Shown here: positions 9,079 through 19,195 of the stretch, one piece after another | Layout of the letters: the number at the start of each line of letters is the position of its first letter | Numbering within the stretch: the stretch's first letter is position 1 | Assembly (NCBI GenBank): GCA_037953625.1 | Contig: CM075653.1 | Location: 7,440,001-7,504,000, forward strand | Reading direction: 5' to 3' | From: Crotalaria pallida | Lineage: Eukaryota > Streptophyta > Magnoliopsida > Fabales > Fabaceae | DNA: 64,000 nt | The notes under the pieces: generated by a model | What the model was told of the DNA's origin: nothing | What the model saw: the letters and a program-made list of their open reading frames with translations, nothing else | Database searches by the model: none | Made by a program: the position numbers and the translations under genes

Positions 9079-12000
9079 CTAACGGATCGGCTGGTTCGTC
9101 CGGACGATGACCGGGTGACACTGGAAATATTGCCGAAGTCTGCGAGCGGTCAACACAAGGGCAAATGCAAATTTTTCCAATTTCTGGTAACGCAACTCGG
9201 GACCTTGAAGTGCCCTACTGGTGAAGTAGACGGGCTTCTGGCCGGTCGAGGTTTCTCTTATGAGGGCTGCACTGACGGCTTCATTCGAAACTGCAAGATA
9301 GACAAAAAGTGTTTCTCCAGGATCTGGGCGGGTGAGAATCGGTGGTGTTGCCAAAACTTTCTTGAAAGACTGAAATGCTGCCTCACACTCCTCTGTCCAT
9401 GTAAATCCTCGACCTTTTCGTAGCAGGTGGAACAAGGGGATTGATTTCTGTGCAGAGGCCGGGAGGAACCGGGACAGGGCGGTCAACCGGCCATTAAGTT
9501 GTTGAACCTCCTTAATATTTCCAGGACTGCGCATTGACAAAATAGCCTCACATTTGGCAGGATTTGCCTCGATTCCTCTGTTTGTGAGCATGAACCCTAA
9601 GAATTTTCCAGCTTCCACACCAAAAGAACACTTATTCGGGTTGAGACGTAAGTTGAACTTTCTTAGCCGGGCGAATAAAATAGCCAGGTTGGTCACATGG
9701 TCCTCTGTCGAAGTGCTCTTAGCTATCATATCGTCCATGTAAACTTCCATTACCGTGCCAATCTGGTCAGCAAAAACTTTATTCATCATCCTCTGATACG
9801 TGGCCCCTGCATTTTTGAGTCCAAACGGCATGGCCGTGTAACAGTAGGTTGCACCGTCGGTGATGAACGCCGTTTTGTCCTCATCTGGTCGAAACATGGG
9901 TATTTGATTGTACCCGGAATAAGCATCCATGAAAGACAGAAACTGATAACCAGACGAGTTGTCGACCAAATGATCGATGTTTGGGATCGGATACGGGTCC
10001 TTTGGACAGACTTTATTCAAGTCTGTGTAGTCAACACACATTCTCCATTGTCCTGAAGCTTTTTTGACTAAGACTACATTGGATAACCAGGTAGTGTATG
10101 TGATCTCCCGGATAAAACCGGCTGTTAGCAACTCCTTCACTTTCTCTTGGACGAAGATCTTTCGGTCACCCACCATTTTCCTCTTCTTCTGCGCGACCGG
10201 CCTTGCATCCGGTCGAACGGACAGGCGATGACAAATGAATTCAGGATCCAGGCCTGGGAGGTCAGATGCCGTCCACGCGAATAAATCTCTGTTGGCGTAC
10301 AAAAATGCTGTTAGTCTGTCCTGCTGATCTTTTGTCAAGGTGGCGCCGATTCGGACGATCTGCCCAGGTTTCGAACCAATCTGTAGAGGAATTGTTTCTC
10401 CTTCCGCTTGCGGTCTGGTTTCATCGTACTCCGCTCGGACGTCCAACTCGGTCATGTATACCCCTGACCGGGGACCGGTTGTAGCAGTTGTATTTTCTTT
10501 AGAGTTGGAAGCAACGGTGCCCTTAGCAGTTATCTTCAAACTTTCATTATAGCAAGTCCTGGTCGTGAGCTGATTTCCCCTCACGGTACAGACTCTGAGG
10601 TCATTGGACAAAAACTTCATCGCTAAGTGAGGAGTGGAGACAATAGCTTCTAATTTATTCAAAGTGGGACAACCAATGATGGCGTTGAAAGCTGATATTG
10701 ACTTGACGACCAGCCATTTGACCGGGACGGTTCGGCTTAAAGGGTGATCACCCAGGGTCAGCCTTAAGGCGACGTATCCAATTGGTGTTATCCTTTCCCC
10801 AGTGAAACCGATCAGCTCACCATCGTATGGTTCAAGATCCTTGGCGTCGAGATCAAGCTTTTTGAACAGGTCATGAAACATGACGTCAGCGGAGCTGCCT
10901 TGATCTACGAAAAGCCGATCAACCGTTGCATCATCTAAAATGCCAGATATGACGAGTGAATCGTCATGTTCCCGTACCAGATCATGATAGTCTCGGTCAT
11001 CGAAACAGATGGGTGGTGCTTTTCTATTCGGACTTGGTTTGCTAAAGGGAGGCCTGGACGCGATGTTCATAACCTCCCGGACGTACTTCCTTCTTGCAGT
11101 AGACGATTGTCCACCAGCTGCAAAACCACCATAGATTGTACTGATATGCCGATTGGTGCGGGGAGGTTCTGAGGGGCGCTGACGATCCTCCCGGGGCCGG
11201 TTGGGTGACCTTCGCGAGGTCGGGTTGGATGGAGAACGGCCTCTGGGGGATCGACGACTAGGAGAGCGGTGCGGCGAACGGGCACGACGCTGATCCGGCC
11301 TGACATGGTTGTCCCGCTGAGATCGGGTGTCATTGTTCCTTATGTATTGCCTCAACCGTCCTTGCCGTACCATGTCCTCTATCAGATCCTGAAGTTGAAT
11401 ACAGTCTTCAGTAACGTGTCCATAGCTTGAGTGGAATTCACAGTATTTGCTCTGATCCTTTTGTCCCTGTCGCCGTATCGGTTGTGGTTTCTGTGCAGCG
11501 AAAGTGTCGGCGTACATGACATCATGAAGTATCCGGGACCTGGGGACGTTCAAAGGGGTGTATTGTTCATAACGGCCCTTGGGGGGTCCTTTCCTCCCTT
11601 CCTGGGGCGGTCCCTTTGGGTCTCTTCTTCTAGGTGTATCAGCTCGCTCTGAATGCCTTTGTTGAGCTGTAACTCCGACGATTTCTTCTAAATTTATGTA
11701 CTTTTGAGCGACCCGTCGTACATCTTCCATCGTTTCAACCCGTTTCTTTGCCAAGGATGCTTGCAATCCTCCTGGTTGGAGACCAGCCACCAACACATGC
11801 ACCGCAACTGCCTCATTCAAACCCTTTATGGAAAGGGCCGCTTGGTTGAAGCGGTGGAGGTACTGACGGAGCGGTTCCCCCTGCTTTTGAGTGATTGTAC
11901 TCAGTGTCTGGGATGAGCGATCATGCTCTTTACTGGTGTTGAATCTATTCAAGAATCGGGCCGACAATTCGGACCAACAGCTTACGGAACCGGGCTCTAG

Positions 12001-12647
12001 GGTAGTAAACCATTGGAGGGTGGATTTTTTTAAGGTCAACGGGAAAGCACGGCACATGAGTGGATCGGCCGTTCCGTGAAATAGCATGGTTTCTTCGAAG
12101 GCGTCTATATGGTCCTGAGGGTCTGTCAAGCCGTCATACATCTCAATGTTGGCCAGTCGAAGGTTATCTGGAACCCTCAAAACCATCACGGCATCAGTAA
12201 AGGGGTGACGTAGTCCCCCACGGGGTAGGATGGGATGTGGTTGAGTGGTCGGGCGTGTGGGGCGCCTCTTATTGGTATCGACCCTAGGAGGTGGTAGACT
12301 AGACTCTCCCTCAGACTCGTGCTCATACTGGGAAGGTGTATAACTGGGAAACGGTGGAGCGGCCGGGTTGTCTCGGTTTGGCGTGGGAGGTCGCCTATAG
12401 TTGCGCTGTTGGTAGTTCGCAATGAGTTCCCGTTGCTCTCGAATCAATCTTTCTTGACGCTGAAGCCGTGCGCGAAGTTCAGTAGAATGTAATTCATTTT
12501 CAGGAGTAGGGATGTGATTCAGCGGACGGGAGCCGATTGAGTTTGACCACCGGGTGCTGTAGTGGAATGGTCGTCTGAAACGAGTCCTTCTGGTTGGGCT
12601 TCCTGGTTAATCTGTGCGCGGAGACGTCTTTGGTGTCTAGTTTCCAT
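9079..12647 (-). pseudogene. Tat gag-protease-reverse transcriptase
   Basis: The likely gag start is ATG at 12647 (METRHQRRLRAQ), but that frame stops at 12519-12521. The long frame is open from about 12606 without an ATG, so a one-base shift probably lies between about 12520 and 12606. The long frame then holds: a retrotransposon gag core (PLTLKKSTLQWFTTLEPGSV... ending near RQYLHRFNQAALSI); a variant zinc knuckle YCEFHSSYGHVTEDC; an aspartic protease with DQGSSADV; a reverse transcriptase with MCVDYTDLNKVCPKDPYPIP, AFITDGATYCYTAMPFGLKNAGATYQ and YMDDMIAKS; and the start of RNase H. The frame ends at TAG 9079-9081, in a place where related elements read through without a stop. 1122 codons are uninterrupted. 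Confidence 0.9.
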
Positions 12648-12660
12648 TGGTTAAGTAGGT

Positions 12661-12678
12661 GAGACACGGTGGGCGCCA
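12661..12678 (-). other. Primer-binding site of the Tat element
   Basis: Minus-strand TGGCGCCCACCG begins two bases after the 5' LTR. TGGCGCC-type PBS sequences are typical of Tat and Athila elements. I did not match it to a specific tRNA. Confidence 0.75.
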
Positions 12679-12680
12679 AA

Positions 12681-13388
12681 TGTTCTGTGTACTTGAGGTA
12701 GGGAGGTTGACCTGAGGTTGACTGGAAGGTTGATAGGTAGGTTGATAGCTTCGTCCACGTGGCTGGTCCAGCTAACCGGTCTGGTTCCCGGTCTTGACCC
12801 GCCCCCGGGTGGGGTACCTGCGCGGACTCTGACGCTCAAGTCAGATATTTATCCTGGGAGAGGGGGGATATCAAATATAGAGACACCAAATATACGAAGA
12901 AAGAGAGGGAAAGTAGAGAGAGAGTGAGAGGGCCGAGTGAGAAAGCGGAAGTAGGAGTGTATTCTCAGCTGTCCTTTTGCACTGTTCAGGTAGGAGGTAT
13001 TTATAATGGAGCATGTGACATGGTAGCCATCAATAGTCATGTCATTGATTAAATGTCGCCGCCTTTGTCAGGCGGCGGAGTCAGGTGGTAGCAGAGGTTT
13101 GGAAGCGACACTTGATGTGACTTACTGTGTCTGGGACGGTTGTGGAATACGTACGGGGAGGTCGCGTTTTGGACCGGACCTGCCGTAACGGTGGAGACTG
13201 GCCCTTCCTTGGAAGGTTGAGGGACCGGTCCTCCCTTGGGAGGTCGAGGGACCGGCCCTCCCTTGGGAGGTTGAGGGACCGGCCCTCCCTTGGGAGGTTG
13301 AGGGACCGGTCCGTTCGTGGGAGGAGGACCTCCCTTTGACCGGTCCGGTCTTGGTCAAAGTTATCTTCCATGATGATTCCCTAGAACA
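12681..13388 (-). repeat. 5' LTR of the Tat element (708 bp)
   Basis: Partner of 3137-3927, with four units of the 27-bp minisatellite instead of seven. It ends CTAGAACA, followed by the TSD TTATC (13389-13393). Confidence 0.93.
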
Positions 13389-13461
13389 TTATCTAATATA
13401 TGTCTATTACCAATATAACTCACTTGAAAATAATTTTAAAGTTATTTGAAGAGCAATAGCT

Positions 13462-13690
13462 GAGACTCCTGCAGCCTTTTTCTAATGAGGAAATTGAGAA
13501 GGTTATTTTCTCTATCCCTCGAGAGAAGAGTCCAAGCCAAATGGGTTTGGTGCAGGGTTCTATCAATCTGCCGGGAAAACAGTGGGATTGGACTGCTGTA
13601 AAGATGTTCAATATTTTTTTGAGAATGTCAAGCTTCTGACTGAAGGTAATGCTACTTTCTTGACTCAGGTTAATGCAACTTCACAACTAT
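13462..13690 (+). pseudogene. LINE fossil: start of reverse transcriptase
   Basis: The plus strand reads LQPFSNEEIEKVIFSIPREKSP and then, one frame over, NGFGAGFYQSAGK. This is the FS-x-EEI ... IFSIP-x-x-KSP-x-P-x-GF-x-A-x-FYQ signature at the beginning of plant L1 reverse transcriptases. It contains at least one frameshift and several stops. It is not in the right order to be the same copy as the zf-RVT fossil at 2449. Confidence 0.7.
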
Positions 13691-13933
13691 TACATAATTT
13701 AATCAACCATTCAATAATCATGAAAAAATACAAATGAAAACATTGACAAACTCAAATTTAAAAATCAATAATCATAATTATGCCTCCGTCAAATGGATTC
13801 CCATCAAAGAAAGATTGAAATATGTCATCAAACTGGTCATAAGCTTAAGCCAACTCTTGGAACTACATAGACAAAATTGATATATATCAGTAGCAATTAA
13901 ACAAAATCATAACAATTAACTCATCAATTAAAT

Positions 13934-13978
<45 letters not shown>

Positions 13979-16382
13979 TATTTTCAACATTCTTGATCAA
14001 CAAATGATCCTATATCCAAAATCAATTACCAAAACCAATTCAATATATAAAAGAAATCTTATATTAAACATCTTTTTATTATATATCAATGATGAAAACA
14101 TTATATGTAATATATCAGGAAAATGAAATCGGTTACGAATAGAAGTATTGATTTGCTAGAGAATAGAGAAAAGTGTGCAATTGTAACAACCTTATTATGA
14201 CCAACAACCTTACCAAGGTGACTTGTTACAACAACTTTTGTATAAGCCTTCTTCAAAACGTTGTGAGATTCAATGGTTCTTAGAAATTCAAAATTTCTTC
14301 TATATATCTTCACTAGATCATGAAATCAAACCAATCTAATAACATAAAAAAAAGTCTTAAAATTTTTCAATAATCAAATTGAATCATAATTTTGAACAGT
14401 GAAAATATCGAAATAAAACGTACCATCTCCATGCTGGATTAGACAAGAGCCATCATAACAACAACGAGATCATGCCCTTAGTTAACCCTAAAATAACAAA
14501 ATCAGATCTAAACAACCATGACCAATCAATACCCTTACACCAACCATCTACAAGGCTGAAAATTGAAGTCTCCTACTTTCATTTTGAGAATCTTTAACTA
14601 AAGAAAGCAATGATAAAAAAAAGAGAATGAAGATAATAAGAGTTTATGAGAAGTTGACAATGACGAGAACAAGAGCTTTTATTTGTCAAGTTTTAAAGAA
14701 ATAAAAACTTCACACGAGAAGCATTGAGAAACAACGAGAAAGCTTCAAGAAAGTAGAAACAATGAGAAGCTTAATTGAAAAGACAAAATAGTCCTCAATA
14801 AAAAATTGAGCCTAATAAAATTGACACGTGTCGTAGAAAGCATGGTTTTCTTATTGCTAGTACATAACCAAATATACATGACAACCAAATAGAAGGGAAA
14901 TTATCATCATCATCATCATCATCATTTTTTCCTTGTGTATGTACCATGAAAGATACAAAGAAACAATCTCTTTTTTAATGCAATTACTTGTATTTAGCAT
15001 CTAAAATAACTTTGATTGTTAAATTCAGTTAATATTCTTAAGTCCATAAATTTGTATCTTTAGAATATATCTTTGAATTTAATTATTGGATTCAAATTAA
15101 AAAAATAATCTAGATCTTAAATGTAATAGTTAAATTTCACATTTCTTTGGAGTTGATCAATTAGAGGTTAAAATTGTCTGCATTTTGATAAGTCGATTTT
15201 TAACGCCGATTTAGTGATGAGATCTCTCAGACTTCTTATCCGCCCTAAAAAAAATGAAAAAGTAGTTTTCCATTGAATTGTGTGGGTTTTTTTTAATATA
15301 TTTGTTCAATTTGAAATTTATCTTTGCTTTTGCACTTATTAAGAAAAATTTGAAGACGATAAAAATTAATTTTTTTTCATAAAAAAAAATGTTCACAAAA
15401 AAACTCAGAAGACAAAAATATATTTTCTTTCTTTATTTTTCTCTAATAAAAATGAAAAAATATTTTATTAATTGAACATTAAACTATCCGCGTTTTGGAG
15501 ATTCACATTTCCTTATCTATATGCCAAGGTTTTGTGTATTTTTCTTTTCTCAACAAAAAAATTTCAAAACTAAAAAAAAATTATTTAAAAAAAATTACAA
15601 ACATGTATCCTTGATTCCTCATTTTATAAGGATACGTAAGATCAGGGCCAACCTCATCGGGTAAAAATGTTTTCTGACACGGGGTTCTCGGAAAATATTT
15701 GTAATATTAGAAGGCCATGTTTCCGACTATATATCCAGTCTTGGAAAAATTGTTTCCGACACTGGACTGTCAAAAAAATCATTGTATTCAAATTCTTTTT
15801 TTCCGAAAGATAGATCTCGGAGATAAATTCCGACATCCATCTCTCGGAAATAATCAATTTTTTACTAAAAAAAATATGCCCAAGACATTTCCAATAGGGT
15901 CCAGTCGGAAATTAAATTTTTCTGAAACTGGTGCGGCGGAAATATGAAACCCAACAATCATTTATAGGCTTCACTACAAGAAACTTTCAATGTTTCATTC
16001 CTAACCTATACTAATACACATAAAACTCAACAAAAAATGAACTAACCTAAAAAAAATAGGAAAATTCTAGCCATAAACAAACAAAACAAATGAAACCCTA
16101 AAGCCTAAAACAGAGGAGAGAAGAGAAAGAGAGCATACCTTAAGAGAGAAGAAAAAGTGAAGAAGAAACAGTTGGGGAAGGTAATGCAACTGGATTGAAG
16201 GTGGAAGATGAGGTTGGAAGAGGTAGAGGTTGAAGAAAAGTGGGGGAAGGAGAAATCGTTGGAAAGAGATAGAGAATTTTAGTTCAAAAGCAGTGAAGGG
16301 TATTTTAGTCTTTTCCCATTAAAAAGAGGTGCAGAGATAATAAGGGGGTGGAAATTCCAAAACTCATTCGAGTTTGTCCATG
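13691..16382. other. AT-rich spacer with microsatellites; no gene recognised
   Basis: Contains a (TA)n run at 13936-13977 and an (ATC)n run at about 14903-14925, and a CACGTG core near 14824. I looked for coding signal on both strands (for example the 70-codon minus frame at 14101-14313) and recognise nothing. At 15970 there is CACTACAAGAAACTTTC, which resembles a CACTA-transposon terminus, with TTCCGAC/GTCGGAA-type short repeats at 15670-15930. However, the repeats lie on the wrong side of that terminus and no partner terminus was found, so this is only a weak DNA-transposon hint. Confidence 0.4.
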
Positions 16383-16902
16383 AACATTATCATTTAGCAA
16401 TGCAAAAAGTTGACAAGATCACTTTGAGCAAACAAAGTAAATCCAAGAGAGATAGACATCTTTTAGAATTGTATCCTACTCAACCCAAACAACGCAAATC
16501 CAAGTCAAAATCTATCAAGCCTAAAGGTAGGATGGTCTCAAGTGATTGCAAAATTAGTAGTGATTTGATTGTCCCTTCTATTACCGGCACTGATGTTGAT
16601 GATGATGATATAAGATGGAGGATGATACAAACAAAACTGTATCTGTTAATCGATTTATTTTTAAGGAAGATTCTTTCGAAGATAAGCAGAATGCTCTTCA
16701 CAAACGTGCAACAGAAATTTGGAATCTTGGAAAATTCCTTGGTGTAAGGTTTAGAGGCAGTGATGATGTGGTGATTTCAAAATTGGTTAAGTAGCTTCAG
16801 GAAAACTAATTTATTATCTTGCGGTGTAGTCTTATTGGTGGATTGCTTAAGATTTTGGCGGCTCAAGTATATATGGAAGGAAGCTTAGTTTTTTTTTTGG
16901 GT
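16383..16902 (+). pseudogene. LINE fossil, gag-like/linker region
   Basis: The plus frames read KSKRDRHLLELYPTQPKQRK and, after a shift, HKRATEIWNLGKFLGVRFRG followed by SDDVVISKLVK. The phrase IWN-x-GK-x-LGV followed by an acidic stretch and I-x-KL is common just before the endonuclease of plant L1 LINEs. Shifts and stops make it non-functional. The solo LTR at 16908 inserted directly downstream, and a LINE-like 3' tail (38519-38720) lies on its far side, so the LINE may have been split by that insertion. Confidence 0.5.
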
Positions 16903-17220
16903 GTTACTGTAACATCCCTCATTTTTATAAAGAGGATAAATAAACAAAATATTTATTTTAATAAATAAATTTCATAAATAAGAATATTTTATGAAAATAG
17001 TTCATTGGAAAATGAATTATCATTTAAGAAAATGAGATTTTAGTAGAATATCATGTAAAGATTGGACTGTATCTCTTTCATTAACCGTTGGATCATGCTC
17101 AAATTTTTAGACAAGGTTTATGATGATTTTATCTTGACATCCAACGGTGGAAATTGTATTTTGAGAAGTAAATATTTTTATATTAATTTTTCAGCAAAAC
17201 AGTGAATTTCTGAATTTTAG

Positions 17221-18855
17221 CAGTGGCTAACCGGTTAGAAAAACCAGTAACCGGTTAGTGCGACTGCATCTGCATAAAATTAAGGCGGTTTGAGCTGGAA
17301 ATCATGATGATCCTTCTTCCTTAAGCTTTCCCAGGACGCGTGGAACCCTAATGGAAGGTCAGGGACGCGTGTAGGGCGTGGGGCAAGGATGGGTGGCCTT
17401 GGTGATGACTCACCCTCCCTTCCACCACCATCTTCTTGCTCTATAAATAGCTGTGTGCTGTGCTGATGCTTGTTCAATTTTCCCTGCATTTTGTTGTGCT
17501 GAAACTCTGCCAAAATCTCATCTCAATTCGTGTATACAACTTGCCTTGAGTTGTTGCACATTAAGCTTGTGAGTTGTGAGTGTGGGAGCTTGCAATTGAA
17601 GGGGTTTTTGCTACTTTGGTTGCTGTTCTAGTGTGGCTGCTGTGTGACTGCTGCTGTGAGCTCTGTGGTTGCTGTCTTAGAGTGTTTTAAAGCTTGTCTA
17701 AGTGTTGTCCAATTCGTCCAAGGTATGGGAGAAGTCGTTCATATTGCTAGAATTATAGATTGTGGAATTTGATGTGTGTATGCTATGTGATTTGGACCAA
17801 GATATGATTGCTGGACTTGGAGGTCCAGACAATCACTTGGTCACTTGATTAATAATCTGATTAAGGGCCAAAATGAATTGATGAAATTAAGTGAAAGAAA
17901 CTCATGAGCTTGGCTGAAATATAACTGGTAAATTGAAGGAATTGCCTTTGGTTTGAAGCTAAAATCATTCTTGGAATATATTCATGTTTGATTTGGACTT
18001 GTTTGAGATTTGAGGACTTAGAATTGAACCTGTTGGATTCATTCTTACTATGCTGAAATTCTAAGTGATGATTAAGCTTTTGAATATTTGCTTATGAGTA
18101 TAAGGTTACATATTAAGTTGATTATGGATTTGTAAATGTTGAGACTTGATTTAGAATTTATAAGTCTATAACAAGTGATTAATTATCTGCTAAATTGCTG
18201 CATAATGTCCGAAAAGATTTCAATGTGGCTCTGAAATGATTTAGAACTGGATTGTGCAGTTTTTACTTTCAGGTCTGCATAATCTAACCGGTTACAGGTT
18301 GTTCTAACCGGTTAGAACCTGAGAAGGAAGAGTAATTGATCATGTTTTTAATGATAATCTTTTATGGTTTGGAATTACTCTATGTTGGCTTGAACATGCT
18401 GCACATGATTTATGATAATACTTGTTATTTTACTAAATTGATTAATAAGTTAATCATAAATCAAGAAGTGTTCTTTGTTTTGATGATACATATCCTAATT
18501 GAGTTAGAATACTCTTTATATAACTTTGGAAGTAGTGTTTAATAATCCTATAAGTTCTATTTGATAATGGTTTAAGTTGATTATTGGATTTTGAAAAGAG
18601 TTGGTATAAGTTTAGATTTCAAGTGTATGTTATAGCACTGTGTTACATAAAAGGATTTAATTGATTAGAATGCTAATGCCATTGGTTTATGAATGAGACT
18701 TAATATAATTACATACAGGTATGTACCTTAAGTTGTCTTAAGGAAAGAAATGAGTTTAGAGTTGGTTGGATTTGTAAAAGGAACCTGTTTACTCTCAGAT
18801 CCTGCATAATCTAACCGGTTAGTAAGTGACTGTAACCGGTTAGAACCTGAGAGTA
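17221..18855. repeat. Paired CpG-centred palindromes TAACCGGTTA in the solo LTR
   Basis: Copies start at 17228 and 17248, 18285 and 18305, 18812 and 18833. A fourth pair is at 36244 and 36264 beyond the nested element. Within each pair the start-to-start distance is 20 or 21 bp. Pairs 2 to 4 are embedded in a larger inverted repeat: CTCAG(G/A)T upstream and ACCTGAG downstream, best seen as ACTCTCAG...CTGAGAGT around 18790-18855. Confidence 0.85.
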
Positions 18856-19195
18856 ATACTGAATCAAGTTTTCCTTACACAATAACCTGGAATTAATGAA
18901 GCAAGTCTATTATGTTTTTGATTAAGGATGATATGAAACAATATTTAATTAGTTTTTCATTGTCTTTTGACTTGGTTCCTAGGCTTTGTGTTTATATCAA
19001 ACTTAAGTTACTAGAGTCATTGTTCCTTTGTTAACTTAATTAAATCATTAGAATCATAATCCAATGTTATCTTAACTAAATCATTCTCTGTTAATGCCTT
19101 AAGTGCTGAATGATGTTTGTGAAAAGCTTATTGTGGTTTTAAAATGAATGAGACATGGATTTGAGACTGGTTTGCTCTCAGGTACTGCTGTCTCT

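Larger units (their letters stand above)
3137..13388 (-). mobile_element. Ty3/gypsy Tat-lineage retrotransposon, autonomous type, minus strand
   Basis: The two LTRs (3137-3927 and 12681-13388) begin TGTTCT and end AGAACA and are bounded by the TSD TTATC (3132-3136 and 13389-13393). In element orientation the order is 5' LTR (12681-13388), PBS, gag-PR-RT-RNaseH-INT (12647 to 7222), a plus-strand antisense ORF (4348-6636), PPT, 3' LTR. An antisense ORF between integrase and the 3' LTR, together with a TGGCGCC-type PBS, is characteristic of Tat elements. By eye the LTRs differ by about eight substitutions, a 2-bp indel and three minisatellite units, so the insertion is fairly young. It is nevertheless broken: a probable shift in the gag N-terminus, one stop in pol and one shift in the antisense ORF. 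Confidence 0.93.

Noticed and set aside
9079..9081. Programmed stop-codon readthrough in the Tat polyprotein
   Set aside because: The stop lies inside RNase H and not at a gag/pol junction, and one C-to-T change explains it.
14101..14313. Possible exon of a host gene on minus in the AT-rich spacer
   Set aside because: Seventy codons with no recognisable domain, no neighbouring exons and no splice pattern that I can support.
15660..15990. CACTA DNA transposon end (CACTACAAGAAA at 15970 with TTCCGAC-like repeats)
   Set aside because: The repeats lie outside the direction the terminus would point to, and no partner terminus, TSD or transposase is visible in the window. Kept only as a weak hint.
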